In this document: piece after piece, positions 1 through 10,273 of the stretch | How the letters are laid out: every line of letters starts with the position of its first letter | Position numbering within the stretch: the first letter of the stretch is position 1 | Source of the DNA: an uncultured Candidatus Saccharibacteria bacterium | GTDB taxonomy: Bacteria; Patescibacteriota; Saccharimonadia; Saccharimonadales; Saccharimonadaceae | Reading direction: 5' to 3' | Length of the DNA stretch: 64,000 nucleotides | Assembly: GCA_949101405.1 (NCBI GenBank) | Contig: CARYFM010000002.1 | Span: forward strand, 1-64,000 | Translations under genes and position numbers: made by a program | Notes under the pieces: model-generated | Seen by the model: only the letters and a program-made list of their open reading frames with translations | The model's database searches: none | What the model was told of the DNA's origin: nothing

Positions 1-49
1 TGAAAGAAAAACCGTTCTGTAAGAATGAATAGGTTGAATCAATGTTACC

Positions 50-78
50 ATTATAGCACAGATAAGCATAAAAGTCAA
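50..78 (-). promoter_or_regulatory. leftward sigma70-type promoter
   Basis: On the minus strand, TTGACT (73-78) and TATAAT (50-55) are separated by exactly 17 bp. It would drive transcription leftwards out of the window, away from the pilin-like operon. The same 34-bp block, with one mismatch, recurs at 34460-34493 between pheS and pheT. Confidence 0.7.
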
Positions 79-116
79 GAGTTTTTGAAAGGACCAACTT
101 ATGCTAAAATAAAACC

Positions 117-908
117 ATGAGCGAATCGCAGGTGAATCAAACTTCAAATAACCAAAATCCTTCGGTTACTAGAGAGACTTCAAGTGGTGATAATCCGCCT
201 ATATCTCCAGCAACCCCAATACAAAAGCAGCCCACTATTATGCCCGGCGCCGGCGCCACAGTCACCGAAGACCCAGTCCAGTTCGACTCTGCGCATATTG
301 GCACACGGACCGTCAAACGACAAGATCTGTTTGCCGCACAAAATCAAGCCGCAAGCGAGAAAAAAGCAAAAAATGCCAAAACTCGCAAAAAGGTTTTTAT
401 TGTCCTCGGTGTGATACTTGGAGTGGCCCTGGTTGGTCTAGGAGTTTGGTTGGCGGTTATGTTAACATCTCCCAAAAATGATTCCGAGCCAGATGACTCT
501 TCTGGGATTGAAGCAACCATTACCGATGGTTCAGATGATGGCATTAGCAAAATGCTCGCATTAGCGCAAGCTAAATACGATAGCAACAAGCGTATTGTTG
601 AAGTTGATCAGCTCTTCGCTGATGAAGCTGCAGTTACTAACCCAGATTATCTCAACCAGTTACACTTAGCGCAGATTCTATTCTACACTGGTAACGGCTT
701 TTACCAACAATCAGCCGATTTATCTGACAAAATAGATACAGATAAATTGCCATTGTCCCAGAAGGGTACTTTCTATGACGCTATGTACAGTACTTACAAT
801 GGGCTCAAAGATAGTGTTAAGGCTGGTGAGTATTTTGCTCTCAGCTATGAAGTACAGGTAGAAATTCAAGGTTATGACGAAGGAGAGGACGGACGTGATG
901 GTATCTAA
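117..908 (+). CDS. membrane-anchored protein heading the pseudopilin operon
   Basis: 263 aa of unknown function. The N-terminal ~90 residues are polar and proline/serine-rich. One membrane segment spans about residues 93-115, after a Lys/Arg-rich stretch, so the ~145-residue C-terminal part should lie outside. That part is helix-rich and faintly TPR-like. A TAAAAT -10 box ends 6 nt before the ATG and no Shine-Dalgarno is present, so the mRNA is probably leaderless. The 3' end overlaps the next gene by 11 nt, indicating an operon with the secreted protein and pseudopilins that follow. A role in assembling that surface structure is inference from context only. Confidence 0.75.
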   Translation: MSESQVNQTSNNQNPSVTRETSSGDNPPISPATPIQKQPTIMPGAGATVTEDPVQFDSAHIGTRTVKRQDLFAAQNQAASEKKAKNAKTRKKVFIVLGVILGVALVGLGVWLAVMLTSPKNDSEPDDSSGIEATITDGSDDGISKMLALAQAKYDSNKRIVEVDQLFADEAAVTNPDYLNQLHLAQILFYTGNGFYQQSADLSDKIDTDKLPLSQKGTFYDAMYSTYNGLKDSVKAGEYFALSYEVQVEIQGYDEGEDGRDGI

Positions 909-3588
909 AAAAATCAGAAACAGTTTGCTAGTCGGTGGCGTAGCAGTGATTGGTATTGTGGGGATTGCTGGCACGTTGCAACGAGTTTTTGCTGCTGCTG
1001 GCGGTAATGCCGGTAACGGTAATGGGGTTACTGGTGGTGGTTGCGGTAGCCCATCCAAAACTTCTTGGTTTGATACATGCTATGGTGCTACCTGGAAGTA
1101 TTATTCTACCAGTTCAAATGAGGTTTCAATTAGTGGTAGTAACTCAGGTTCTGTGCAAGGCGGTACAATTAAAAATTGCGCTTACCAAGATGTTCCAAAC
1201 GCTGATGGCACATCAACTCGCGTCGATATTGGCGGATACTATCGTCTCGGACTTGAAAAATACAATCCGAGTGTCTGGAATAGAGACCGCAATAACCCAG
1301 CCGCTGCTAGCCTTGGCGAACAAGTTGGTATTATTCGTAACGGAGATCTCAGGCTTCTTGGCGGGAATATTAATTTCGTCGTAGTTGGTGGCTCTATTAC
1401 TCTAGATGACGCTAGTGCTAAATTCCAAACAGCAGTCAGCAAAGGTGTTGTACCTGATGGCGTGAGTTGGGATGGCGGCTTGGGCTGGTTCTGCTATAAC
1501 GAGGAGTGGGGAACTCCTAATGATACGCCACCCGTCAACCCTCCTGACCCACCTGGACCAAGTGGAGGATCTGGTGGTGGATATTACTACGCTACATCAA
1601 CTGTAGATATTCCTAGCCAGAGTCATGACGTCTCACATCATAATCAGACTTCTGAAGGTGAAGACGGAGAAGTGATTGTGAAACTTAGTACCGATCGCGA
1701 CTCGTTCACTGGTAACTTCCAACATGCGCTATATTATAAACATACTGCTGGTTCTGGTAATTTTGATGACGCTATCACAAACTATACTGTCAAAGAGACT
1801 ATTAACGGCGTGATTACACGTACTGATATTGAAGTGGATGATTTTCGTACGAATGGTGGATCAAACGCTAGCAAAACAGGAATCGCTCAGTCATCTGCTA
1901 CAGTTAGCCTGGCAGAGGGCGAGAAGAAAACTGTCTGCCATATTATTGAATATAATCCAAAGACTATCTCTTTTACATCAGACTATGGCGGTTGGCGTAC
2001 CATGAGCGGTTCTGGTAGCGGTAGCTCTAAAGCGTGCTATGAAATCACCCGTCCAGAAAACCCTCGCGGAAAAACTTGGTCTACTTCAACAATGCCACGT
2101 ACGTCTGGATCAACCGATGGTACTATCATGTATACCGGAGAGGATGCCTCTATCGGTTGGGATGTGTGGGCTAAAAGCGTGCCTACCAGGCGCTATGCTG
2201 CTTACCGGGAAGTTGTTTATACCACCAAAGCTACTCAGAATTATTATAATGGTATTACTAGCGGTAACTTGACTACTGTACCGCGTAATCCGCGTGACCC
2301 TTGTACATACTATAATGGCAAGGCCGATAACGCAGGCTGCACTAATGTCTGGGATCGCAATGAGATTGCTTATAACAACGGCCCAGTAACCACAGAAACC
2401 AGTGCACCTAGTCGTCAGGCGAATATTGTTGTCCCAGACTATGTCGGCTACAAGTATTGCAACTCAGCTGGCTGGAAATTTGAATATTGGGTATCATACA
2501 CTCAGAACGGCCAAGATAACTGGTTTAAAGAGAATAAAGACTACTGGACTACTTATGACGCTACCTGTCGTGCGATTGCTAAAAAACCAAGCCTTAGTAT
2601 CTGGAACGGTAGTATATTGAGCAATGGTGGCGTCCGTACAGCTTTAGGGAGTCGGTATGATGATACGCGATTGGGTCGCTATATCAATGGTCGCGCCGAT
2701 ACCCTTTATGGGTCGTGGTCAGAATACTTGAGCGTAGTCAATAAAACAGTAAATGGTTTAGGCTCGGGTGCATCGCTTGCCCTTGGCAGCCGTACTTCGC
2801 TTGACCTCTTCATGAATTCTCCGTTGACGATTGCTAATAATACCTCCAATCTTGGTAACTCCGGAGTTTCTGCCAATACTACTTTACGTACCCGCCTCGA
2901 CACTTTCCTCAAAAATCGCGCCATAGAGAGCGGTGAAGTTTACGAAGGGAATCGTACTAGTTTCCCCGTGAATAACCAAGATACCAACAGCCTCAATTTG
3001 GGTGACAATATCACGGCTAGCCGTATTGTCTATGTCAAAGGTGATTTAGAAATCAACCACAATATCAAACTAAACGTAGGCAATTATAATAATATCTATC
3101 AGGTACCACAGGTAGTTATCTTTGTAGATGGCAACGTCAGGGTGGCTAGCGATGTTACTCAAATTGACGCTTGGCTAATTATTAATGGTAACTTAGATAC
3201 TTGTAGTGGATTTGTAGCTGGCAGTTATAATAATGATGGCTCGGTAGCGTCAGCCGGTAGTGAAGCTGACGCAGTCAACCGCATCAGCGGGGTTTGTAGC
3301 AAACAACTTGCATTCAATGGACCAGTAATGGCTAGCAGTCTTACCTTACATCGCTCATATGGCTCTGATCCTAAAATTCGTCGCAATGATGCTTATAAGG
3401 GTAGCAATGCGTTGCAGAATCTAAACGAGTGTACCGATGATAATAGTAGTGAATGTAGTAAACGTTACTCTGTGGGTGAGATCTTTAACTTCCGCGCCGA
3501 CAGTTACCTCTGGGCTTATGCTCAAGCTGGTCGCTATGACTCAAGCTATACCGAAAGTTATTCACGGGAACTCGCTCCGAGGTACTAA
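898..3588 (+). CDS. large secreted/surface protein of the pseudopilin operon
   Basis: 896 aa from ATG 898; an upstream in-frame ATG at 874 is less likely because the signal peptide starts at MVSKKIRN and an AAGGAGAG sits about 12 nt before 898. A signal peptide/TM covers residues ~8-33. A Gly/Cys-rich region follows, then a proline/glycine linker (~212-230), an extended beta-rich middle with scattered cysteines, and a C-terminal block (~700-780) of short hydrophobic beta strands with VYVKGDLEI and VVIFVDGNV. No catalytic motif is recognised. It lies between the anchor gene and four prepilin-like genes, so it may be a large pilus-associated adhesin or tip protein; this is contextual inference. 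Confidence 0.75.
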   Translation: MVSKKIRNSLLVGGVAVIGIVGIAGTLQRVFAAAGGNAGNGNGVTGGGCGSPSKTSWFDTCYGATWKYYSTSSNEVSISGSNSGSVQGGTIKNCAYQDVPNADGTSTRVDIGGYYRLGLEKYNPSVWNRDRNNPAAASLGEQVGIIRNGDLRLLGGNINFVVVGGSITLDDASAKFQTAVSKGVVPDGVSWDGGLGWFCYNEEWGTPNDTPPVNPPDPPGPSGGSGGGYYYATSTVDIPSQSHDVSHHNQTSEGEDGEVIVKLSTDRDSFTGNFQHALYYKHTAGSGNFDDAITNYTVKETINGVITRTDIEVDDFRTNGGSNASKTGIAQSSATVSLAEGEKKTVCHIIEYNPKTISFTSDYGGWRTMSGSGSGSSKACYEITRPENPRGKTWSTSTMPRTSGSTDGTIMYTGEDASIGWDVWAKSVPTRRYAAYREVVYTTKATQNYYNGITSGNLTTVPRNPRDPCTYYNGKADNAGCTNVWDRNEIAYNNGPVTTETSAPSRQANIVVPDYVGYKYCNSAGWKFEYWVSYTQNGQDNWFKENKDYWTTYDATCRAIAKKPSLSIWNGSILSNGGVRTALGSRYDDTRLGRYINGRADTLYGSWSEYLSVVNKTVNGLGSGASLALGSRTSLDLFMNSPLTIANNTSNLGNSGVSANTTLRTRLDTFLKNRAIESGEVYEGNRTSFPVNNQDTNSLNLGDNITASRIVYVKGDLEINHNIKLNVGNYNNIYQVPQVVIFVDGNVRVASDVTQIDAWLIINGNLDTCSGFVAGSYNNDGSVASAGSEADAVNRISGVCSKQLAFNGPVMASSLTLHRSYGSDPKIRRNDAYKGSNALQNLNECTDDNSSECSKRYSVGEIFNFRADSYLWAYAQAGRYDSSYTESYSRELAPRY

Positions 3589-3605
3589 GGCATTAGGGAA
3601 TAAAA

Positions 3606-4409
3606 ATGAAAACAGTTACTCATAAATCAAGATCCAAACGCGGCTTTACTTTAATCGAGGTTAGTATTTTTCTCGCCATTGCTGGATTGTTGTTGATTGG
3701 TGTGCTAGGCGGTACATATTCCAATATCGCCCGTCAACGCTACAATGATTCTGTACGCTCTTTTGCCGAGTTTTTCCGCCAGATGTATGCTGAAGTAATT
3801 AGCCCAGAAACCCTTGGCTCTGGCAATTCTAATATATCTGCGATTTATGGTAAAGTTATTGTTTTCGGTCTCGAATCACCAGACGATGAGGATTATAACG
3901 ATCAAGACAATATTGTCTATACTGCGACGCTGGTCGGCAATGTTGATATTCCTGAGAGTGCCAACGGTGGCTTTATTAGTGAGCTTCAAGATGTTAATGC
4001 GCGTATTTTCTGTGGCAACACAACAGATGCCGATGAGGCTTCAAGCACCCTCTCGACTTACACCCCGCTCTGGGGTACCAAAATTCGCAACACCGATCTT
4101 AAGCCATTTCGTGGCACTATGATTATCGCTCGCTCACCCACGTCTGGTACAGTGCACACAGCATTCACTAGCGAGCAATTTGATATTAAAAATCATTGTG
4201 AGCCCGAAGACCAAAGTGCCAGCACGCTTTTTAACACTCAGCTCAAAGATAATCCCGGTGATTTTTCTACTGCGAATGACATTGATTTTTGCTTGCTGTC
4301 TGAGAATGATAATATTGTGCGAGACATCCGTATTGGTAAAGATGGTCGTAATACGTCGGCAGTTAATATTGTGCCAGATGATCCGGAGGAATCAAAATGT
4401 CAACGCTAA
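3606..4409 (+). CDS. type IV prepilin-like protein (PilV/GspI-like)
   Basis: 267 aa. A basic leader ends KRG, followed by FTLIEVS and about 20 hydrophobic residues. This is a textbook class III signal: cleavage by a prepilin peptidase between G and F, with Glu at +5. The C-terminal ~220 residues form the exported domain, with paired Cys that could make a disulfide. Family knowledge says such proteins polymerise as minor pilins or pseudopilins. The gene lies 17 nt after the large secreted protein and overlaps the next pilin-like gene by 13 nt. No pilus ATPase, platform protein or peptidase is in the window. Confidence 0.85.
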   Translation: MKTVTHKSRSKRGFTLIEVSIFLAIAGLLLIGVLGGTYSNIARQRYNDSVRSFAEFFRQMYAEVISPETLGSGNSNISAIYGKVIVFGLESPDDEDYNDQDNIVYTATLVGNVDIPESANGGFISELQDVNARIFCGNTTDADEASSTLSTYTPLWGTKIRNTDLKPFRGTMIIARSPTSGTVHTAFTSEQFDIKNHCEPEDQSASTLFNTQLKDNPGDFSTANDIDFCLLSENDNIVRDIRIGKDGRNTSAVNIVPDDPEESKCQR

Positions 4410-5221
4410 ATTATCAATCTACCAAACGTGGCGATACAATTATCGAAGTAATGTTTGCAATTGCCGTTTTCTGCTTAGTGGCGATTATCTCGATCGCAGC
4501 CATGAACATGGGGGTGCACTCAGCTGAAAATGCCTTAGAGGTGGTGACCGCTCGCAACGAGCTTAACGCTCAAGCTGAGGCTCTACGTTTTATCCACAGT
4601 TCTTACATCTCCGAAAAAACACTACCAACTTTGAATGATCCAGCTTATCGACCCGGCGAAAAATATCAACAATATAAACAACTTTGGGATACTATTGTTC
4701 AGAATGCTATTACCCCAACTCAAGCTAAGGAAAGTGGCTTGCTGGATTTGGCTGATACCGTCAATAATAGTGATACTGGCGGTCAACTTCATACGCTTGG
4801 TTGTGAGCGTGTTTACGAATCCACAAACAATGGCACTCTGCTCAGTCGTAATAATGCCTTTATTCTCAATGCTCGCGACCTTAGCAGTCTAGATGCACTT
4901 GGCAATGCTGACGTTGCAATCTCTTACGTTAGCGCGCGCACTCCCAATGTTTTTGTTCCAGCCACCCTCAATGCTCGCATTATCTACAAAAGTGACCGAT
5001 TAGGCGAAAACGGTGACTCTGTATCTCAGTTTACTGATGGCGGCATTATTTATAATCGGGTTCAGTTTGCCGAGGGAATCTGGGTGATTGCTGTTACTGA
5101 TGGTAATGCTAACCCACAGTATTTTGATTTCTATATTGAAAGCTGCTGGTATGGTCCTAATACCACGTCACCCACAACACTTGATACGGTAATTCGCTTA
5201 TATAACCCGGAGAATGTATAA
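4397..5221 (+). CDS. type IV prepilin-like protein
   Basis: 274 aa. The leader ends TKRG, then DTIIEVMFAIAVF starts the hydrophobic helix, so the processed protein would begin with Asp rather than the usual Phe but keeps Glu at +5. GGAGGA stands 6 nt before the ATG, inside the preceding gene, so translation is probably coupled. Cysteines near 136 and 256 may form a disulfide. It is a minor-pilin type component; which pilus position it takes cannot be told from sequence. Confidence 0.82.
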   Translation: MSTLNYQSTKRGDTIIEVMFAIAVFCLVAIISIAAMNMGVHSAENALEVVTARNELNAQAEALRFIHSSYISEKTLPTLNDPAYRPGEKYQQYKQLWDTIVQNAITPTQAKESGLLDLADTVNNSDTGGQLHTLGCERVYESTNNGTLLSRNNAFILNARDLSSLDALGNADVAISYVSARTPNVFVPATLNARIIYKSDRLGENGDSVSQFTDGGIIYNRVQFAEGIWVIAVTDGNANPQYFDFYIESCWYGPNTTSPTTLDTVIRLYNPENV

Positions 5222-5222
5222 A

Positions 5223-6269
5223 ATGAAAAATCATCTTACCCACAAAAACACCAAACATACCCAGGCATTTTTTGCCAATTTTCCAGGGGTGAAAAAATCA
5301 TCCAAAAATCTTACTCCCAAGCCTGACTATCATACTCACGTACGTTCGGGTTTTACTATGGTTGAACTTTCGCTTACCCTAGCTTTCATTGGTGTTCTTC
5401 TGATTACAATTGCTATTATCACAACTAACATTGTTTCAATTTATCAAAAAGGCATGACGCTTAAAGCCATTAATAGTGTTGGTCGTGGTTTGATTGATGA
5501 GCTCACTTCTGCAATTAATACCGCCCCGTCAGTTGATACTACCAGTCTTTGTAATAGTTTAGTCGCTGTTGGCCCAAATGGCGACCGCTCCAATATTGAT
5601 AGGTGTATTAAGGATCATGCTTTTAATTATATTTTCCATGCTAGTACGAACGATGAGGGCGAGCAATATAATGGTGTTTTCTGCACTGGCTATTATTCAT
5701 ATATTTGGAACACATACTATAGTGAAACGTCTGAACAAAGTCATTCCTTAAAACTCAAGTACTTACCAATTGGTGCTACTAGTATGAGTGACGCCATCAC
5801 GACGGAAGCTCCGCGCCTAATGCGCGTGGAAGATCGCAACTACCGTGTTTGCTCTGCAGTAATGAAATCCGACTATAATTCGAACTTTAGCTCTAATATG
5901 ACGATAGACATCACTACCTTGGCTCACAGTACCGAAAGTAACCCGTTGCCCAACTATACAAAGACCCCGACCGAGGGTATGCTAGATGAGTTTGACCTCG
6001 ATCTCACGCTTTATGAGTTTACGATTTTCCCAATTAGCCAAGATTCCGTTACGCTGCGCACCTACATGTCTGGTACCTTTATTTTGGCTACTTTACGAGG
6101 TGATGTTGATATTATGCGTAATGGAGATTACTGTTCTCTTGGTACTCAAATTGAAGACGAGGATGGTGATTTAGCCGGCGATACTGGATCGCTTAATAAT
6201 CTGGGCTCAGAATTTAATTATTGCGCAATCAACAAATTTAATTTCGCCGCACGCACGGCAGGAGTATAA
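5223..6269 (+). CDS. type IV prepilin-like protein with long leader (PilW-like)
   Basis: 348 aa from ATG 5223, with GGAG about 9 nt upstream; an in-frame ATG at 5214 overlaps the previous stop and is less likely. The prepilin motif RSG/FTMVELS appears only at about residue 45, so the leader peptide is unusually long and basic, with an FFANF stretch. The hydrophobic helix spans roughly residues 46-70, and the remaining exported domain has several Cys. Fourth gene of the operon. The true start could be the internal ATG close to the pilin motif, but no ribosome site supports that. Confidence 0.78.
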   Translation: MKNHLTHKNTKHTQAFFANFPGVKKSSKNLTPKPDYHTHVRSGFTMVELSLTLAFIGVLLITIAIITTNIVSIYQKGMTLKAINSVGRGLIDELTSAINTAPSVDTTSLCNSLVAVGPNGDRSNIDRCIKDHAFNYIFHASTNDEGEQYNGVFCTGYYSYIWNTYYSETSEQSHSLKLKYLPIGATSMSDAITTEAPRLMRVEDRNYRVCSAVMKSDYNSNFSSNMTIDITTLAHSTESNPLPNYTKTPTEGMLDEFDLDLTLYEFTIFPISQDSVTLRTYMSGTFILATLRGDVDIMRNGDYCSLGTQIEDEDGDLAGDTGSLNNLGSEFNYCAINKFNFAARTAGV

Positions 6270-6270
6270 T
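6265..6270 (+). promoter_or_regulatory. internal -10 box for a leaderless gene
   Basis: TATAAT lies 6 nt before ATG 6277, inside the pseudopilin operon. The same geometry precedes many genes of this window. It suggests the PilX-like gene can also be transcribed separately as a leaderless message. Confidence 0.5.
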
Positions 6271-6276
6271 AGACTT

Positions 6277-7494
6277 ATGAAACAAAGCACCTATAGTTCA
6301 ACCAAAAAAGGCGTCGCCTCGCTCTATGTCGTTATCTTTGCTACGATTCTGTTTGGCGTCATTACCCTTAGTTTTATTCGGATTATTCTTTCTGAATCCA
6401 CTCAGACCAGTAATGATGATCTGTCTCAGTCTGCTTACGATTCTGCCTTAGCTGGCGTCGAAGATGCTAAAATTGCTGTCAACCGCTACTACCAGTGTAT
6501 GAGTAGTACAGATGGTAACCCAGATTCTTGTAGATTTGAAGACCTTTTCGGTGGTAACTGCGATGATTTCAAGCTCAAAGGCTACCTTGGCTACGATTAC
6601 GATGGCGAAGTCCTTATTCAGGAGAGCAGTGGTAGTGCTTCCAGCAATAGTAATAATTCCGATCAGGCCTATACCTGTGTTATTCTATCTAATATTGTGT
6701 CGGATTATCGTTCTACACTTACCTCTGATACACGCACCCGTGTGGTTCCGTTAGGAATCGGCGCAAATGATCTTCATAAAGTTAAATATATTGAATTTAA
6801 ATGGTATTCTGAGATTAACGGCACAGAGTTTAAGAACCTTAATCATAACGGGGCTTTAGCCGACAATAATCATTCCACCACCCCACCCACTATTTCGCTC
6901 ACACTGCTCAAAACTCCCGCCAGTTTTAACTTAGAAAGTTTCAATAATAGTACTAGCCCTGATTACAGCACTATGATCTTACTCCCGAGTGAAGAAACTG
7001 ATAGCGCTGCAACTAATGCTTTATCGCAGAACGAAATTAGCTCAGCCGGTAACTCTGATAAATCCGCTAACGGTGTTCCAATTGCCAACAATCCTTATCG
7101 CGTTAAATGCACTCATAGCGAATTTGCCTGCACCCTTACTTTAGGCACTTCTACTAGCCAGCTCAATTTTGCTTCGGGTGGCAATGCTATGCTTGTAGTT
7201 TCGCTACCATATGGTGATACGGTTACCGACTTTGCTGTAACTCTACGTGATGGCGAGGGCAAAGTCATACCTTTCGAGAATGTTCAAGTTAGTGTAGACT
7301 CCACTGGTCGTGCCAACCAACTATTACGCCGCGTGGAAACTCGCCTCGACCCAGCTGATATCTTCTTCCCTTATCCACAGTACGAAGTTGAACTTCATGG
7401 TGATAATGAAGACAGTTTGCTTAAATACTACTGGATCACGGCCAATTGTTGGACTGATCTCGGCTACTGCCGCAATAACGGTTCACTTGAATAG
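6277..7494 (+). CDS. PilX-like pilus assembly protein
   Basis: 405 aa. The N-terminus has KKG followed by VASLYVVIFATILFGVITL and a further hydrophobic stretch to about residue 38. PilX/GspK-type proteins also begin with a G-cleaved leader and often lack the Glu at +5, as here. The exported part has Cys-containing loops, including CMSSTDGNPDSC. It is the last gene of the operon, ending just before the rubrerythrin promoter. Family assignment is by N-terminal architecture and operon position, not by a clear domain. Confidence 0.7.
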   Translation: MKQSTYSSTKKGVASLYVVIFATILFGVITLSFIRIILSESTQTSNDDLSQSAYDSALAGVEDAKIAVNRYYQCMSSTDGNPDSCRFEDLFGGNCDDFKLKGYLGYDYDGEVLIQESSGSASSNSNNSDQAYTCVILSNIVSDYRSTLTSDTRTRVVPLGIGANDLHKVKYIEFKWYSEINGTEFKNLNHNGALADNNHSTTPPTISLTLLKTPASFNLESFNNSTSPDYSTMILLPSEETDSAATNALSQNEISSAGNSDKSANGVPIANNPYRVKCTHSEFACTLTLGTSTSQLNFASGGNAMLVVSLPYGDTVTDFAVTLRDGEGKVIPFENVQVSVDSTGRANQLLRRVETRLDPADIFFPYPQYEVELHGDNEDSLLKYYWITANCWTDLGYCRNNGSLE

Positions 7495-7537
7495 TAGTCA
7501 ATTGTGCTATAATAAATGAAGTAATTAAAGGAGTTGT

Positions 7538-8086
7538 ATGGCAAAAGAATTAGAACAATCCAGTAAAACTTGGAAAAACTTGGAAGCTGCCTTTGCTGGC
7601 GAATCCCAAGCCTCTATCAAATACGGTTATTTCTCTTCTCGAGCAAAAAAGGATGGCTATGAGCAAATTGCTGCTATCTTTGACGAGACTTCGCATAACG
7701 AAAAAGAACACGCCAAGATGTGGTACAAGCTCTTGCATGGCGGCGCCGTAGCCGACACTGCAACTAATTTAGCTGATGCAGCTAAAGGCGAAAACTACGA
7801 GTGGACTACTATGTACGAAGATTTCGCCAAGACTGCTCGTGAAGAGGGATATGAAGATATCGCTGTCAAATTTGAACAAGTAGCCGCTATCGAAAAAAGT
7901 CATGAAGAGCGCTACCTCAAACTTCACAATGAAGTTGAGCATGATGTTGTCTTCAAGAGCGAGGAAGTTACAATCTGGAAGTGTCGCAACTGTGGCTATG
8001 TCTTTACTGGTGAAGAAGCCCCAGAAGTTTGCCCAGTTTGTGCTCATCCCAAGGCTTTCTTCGAGCGCCTTGCTGAAAACTACTAG
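7538..8086 (+). CDS. rubrerythrin
   Basis: 182 aa, a normal length. Residues ~10-140 form the ferritin-like four-helix domain with di-iron ligand motifs: [10 protein letters not shown], the EYxxH-type HNEKEH and a second EKSHEER. The C-terminal rubredoxin-like domain has CRNCG and CPVC, the four Fe-binding cysteines. Rubrerythrins reduce hydrogen peroxide in the cytoplasm of microaerophiles and anaerobes using rubredoxin or similar donors. It is monocistronic: a TGCTATAAT promoter at ~7510, AAAGGAG before the ATG and a terminator right after. Confidence 0.96.
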   Translation: MAKELEQSSKTWKNLEAAFAGESQASIKYGYFSSRAKKDGYEQIAAIFDETSHNEKEHAKMWYKLLHGGAVADTATNLADAAKGENYEWTTMYEDFAKTAREEGYEDIAVKFEQVAAIEKSHEERYLKLHNEVEHDVVFKSEEVTIWKCRNCGYVFTGEEAPEVCPVCAHPKAFFERLAENY

Positions 8087-8094
8087 AAAAGATC

Positions 8095-8126
8095 AAAAAA
8101 GTCAGGGTTTAACCTTGACTTTTTTG
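8095..8126. terminator. bidirectional intrinsic terminator after rubrerythrin
   Basis: A stem of about 13 bp with flanking A and T runs: AAAAAAGTCAGGGTT pairs with AACCTTGACTTTTTT. It can end the rubrerythrin transcript and sits just before the typA promoter. Confidence 0.85.
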
Positions 8127-8151
8127 ATAATGTGTGCTACAATAAGAAGAT

Positions 8152-9978
8152 ATGATAGATAAAATTCGCAATATCGCTATTATTGCCCACGTCGACCACG
8201 GTAAAACTACTTTAGTTGATGGGCTACTTAAACAATCCCATACTTTTCGTGATAATCAGGCCGAAATGTCCCAAACCTTGATCATGGACTCTATGGATCA
8301 AGAGCACGAACGGGGAATTACAATTACTGCTAAGCAAACTTCAGTTTATTATAAAGACTATAAAATCAACATTATAGACACTCCAGGACACGCTGACTTT
8401 TCCGGTGAGGTAGAGCGCACGCTAAATATGGCTGATGGCGTTCTTTTGGTAGTAGATGCACAGGAAGGTCCAATGCCACAGACTAAATTTGTTCTGCAAA
8501 AGGCCTTGTCTTTGCATCTTAAACCGGTGGTTATTATCAATAAAATTGATAAGCCGGCCGCCAGAATTGATGAAGTAGAAAGTGAAATTGCCGACCTTTT
8601 CCTGGAACTTGCCAGTGACGAAAGTCAACTGAATTATCCAATTTATTATGCGATTGCTCGCGATGGCAAGGCTGGCAAGACTACAGATCTGGACAATGAT
8701 TTGCATGTGATTTTTGAATCGATTATTAACGACATTCCAGCGCCAAAGATTGATGAAGATGCATCCAAGGGTGCCCAGCTGTTGGTGGCGGCACTGGCAG
8801 CAGACAGTTATTTAGGTAAATACGCTATTGGCAAAATTTTCCGTGGCAAGCTCAAAAAAAGTGAGACAGTAATTGTAATACATACCGATCCCGAAACTGG
8901 AGAGTTGCAAAATAGCCGCGCCAAGATTGAAAACGTTTTTGCCTATAAAGGTCTTGGTCGCGAAGAAGTGCCTGAGGCTACGGCTGGTGATATTGTAGCA
9001 GTATCTGGCATTGCGCAGGCTAATATTGGTGACACAATTGCTACTGGAGAAACTCCCGAGGCTTTACCTACGATTGAACTCGAACCACCTACACTGAGTA
9101 TTTATATCGGACCAAACACCTCGCCGCTCAAAGGCCAAGAGGGTGAATTTACCACTTCTCGCCAAATTGCGGAACGTCTGGAACGTGAGCTGGAGACCAA
9201 TATTGCCCTCAAAATTGTACCTGATGGTCTGGGTTACAAAGTTTCTGGTCGCGGCGAGTTACATCTCTCAGTCCTGATTGAAACCATGCGCCGTGAGGGT
9301 TATGAGCTAGAAACTGGTCGCCCGGAGGTGGTTTATAAGGAGCTTGACGGTATCAAGCAAGAGCCAGTGGAGGAACTTACAGTTGAAGTTGACCCAGAAT
9401 TTGTAGGCGCAGTCAGTCAAGAATTAGGAATTCGTAAGGCAGAACTCAAAAGCCAGGAGCTTACCAGTACTGGTAGTACTCGTTTTGTCTATGAAATCAC
9501 AACTGCGGCTCTAATTGGTTTACGCAATAATTTACTTACCGCTACTAAAGGTACAGCAATCATGTCCACTTTGCCAAATGGCTACCGTCCTGTAGAAGGG
9601 AAATATAAACCCGAGCGTAACGGCGCATTGATTGCCTTTGAACCTGGCACTAGCACGGCTTATGCTCTGGATGCTGCTCAGGCACGCGGAATTCTCTTTA
9701 TTCCGCCTGGAGTGCCAGTGTATCAGGGTATGATTGTTGGTCTCAGCAACAAAAAAGACGACCTCGATATCAACGTTTGCAAGGAAAAACAACTAACCAA
9801 CATGCGTACGCACGCTAGCGATGGCGCAATTCAGCTCACGCCATATACGCAGTATTCGCTGGAGCAGTGCATTGACTTCTTGCTCGATGACGAACTCTTA
9901 GAAGTAACACCAAAATCTCTGCGTTTGCGTAAGCGTCAATTAGACCCAGTCAAACGCAAACGCGAAGCTCGCTCTTAA
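8152..9978 (+). CDS. typA: ribosome-associated GTPase TypA/BipA
   Basis: 608 aa, full length. Translation-factor G motifs are present: [10 protein letters not shown] (P-loop), RGITITAK (switch I), DTPGHADF and NKIDKP. They are followed by domain II, EF-G domain III/V-like folds and the BipA-specific C-terminus ([12 protein letters not shown]). TypA/BipA binds 70S ribosomes and supports 50S assembly and stress or cold growth. TACAAT lies 8 nt before the ATG and no Shine-Dalgarno is visible, so the mRNA is probably leaderless, notable for a ribosome factor. Confidence 0.97.
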   Translation: MIDKIRNIAIIAHVDHGKTTLVDGLLKQSHTFRDNQAEMSQTLIMDSMDQEHERGITITAKQTSVYYKDYKINIIDTPGHADFSGEVERTLNMADGVLLVVDAQEGPMPQTKFVLQKALSLHLKPVVIINKIDKPAARIDEVESEIADLFLELASDESQLNYPIYYAIARDGKAGKTTDLDNDLHVIFESIINDIPAPKIDEDASKGAQLLVAALAADSYLGKYAIGKIFRGKLKKSETVIVIHTDPETGELQNSRAKIENVFAYKGLGREEVPEATAGDIVAVSGIAQANIGDTIATGETPEALPTIELEPPTLSIYIGPNTSPLKGQEGEFTTSRQIAERLERELETNIALKIVPDGLGYKVSGRGELHLSVLIETMRREGYELETGRPEVVYKELDGIKQEPVEELTVEVDPEFVGAVSQELGIRKAELKSQELTSTGSTRFVYEITTAALIGLRNNLLTATKGTAIMSTLPNGYRPVEGKYKPERNGALIAFEPGTSTAYALDAAQARGILFIPPGVPVYQGMIVGLSNKKDDLDINVCKEKQLTNMRTHASDGAIQLTPYTQYSLEQCIDFLLDDELLEVTPKSLRLRKRQLDPVKRKREARS

Positions 9979-10054
9979 TAGGTGTTAAAATTAGACATAA
10001 TGTAGATTTTTTGATAGGTCATCACCAAGTGGTGTACTTTATCAACCCGCTTCC

Positions 10055-10273
10055 TCACATCCCTAATACAGTACTCAGGCAGCGGAGGGAGAAAGCGAAA
10101 TAGCGAGTATTCGGACCAGAAGATGAATCGACGGTAGTGGTATCTAAGGCAAGATTATATGCTACAGTATTTAATCCAGAGGCGTATGACGACCATAGGC
10201 GTCCAAATCCAGCTAATGCCCTTATCCAACCATCAGCTGTACTAACTCGCCCGCTGCGCACGAAGTAAAGAGG
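10055..10273 (-). pseudogene. FISUMP-type C-terminal fragment (cassette B1-left)
   Basis: The reading frame gives PLYF-VRSGRVS, then LWSSYASG, a variable stretch, then FSLRCLSTVLGM and stop. FISUMP (Fibrobacter succinogenes major paralogous domain) proteins end with a similar WSS...G(F)xxRC pattern. Only the last ~70 codons exist; there is no start codon with a ribosome site and no upstream domain. It is therefore a detached 3' end of a surface-protein gene or a silent cassette. The tail is the STVLGM type. Confidence 0.6.

Noticed and set aside
874..897. Upstream start for the large secreted protein
   Set aside because: It would add eight charged residues before a normal signal peptide and lies ahead of the Shine-Dalgarno-like sequence.
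720..1058. Minus-strand frame of 112 codons over genes 117/898
   Set aside because: Shadow of two well-supported overlapping genes; no promoter or ribosome site.
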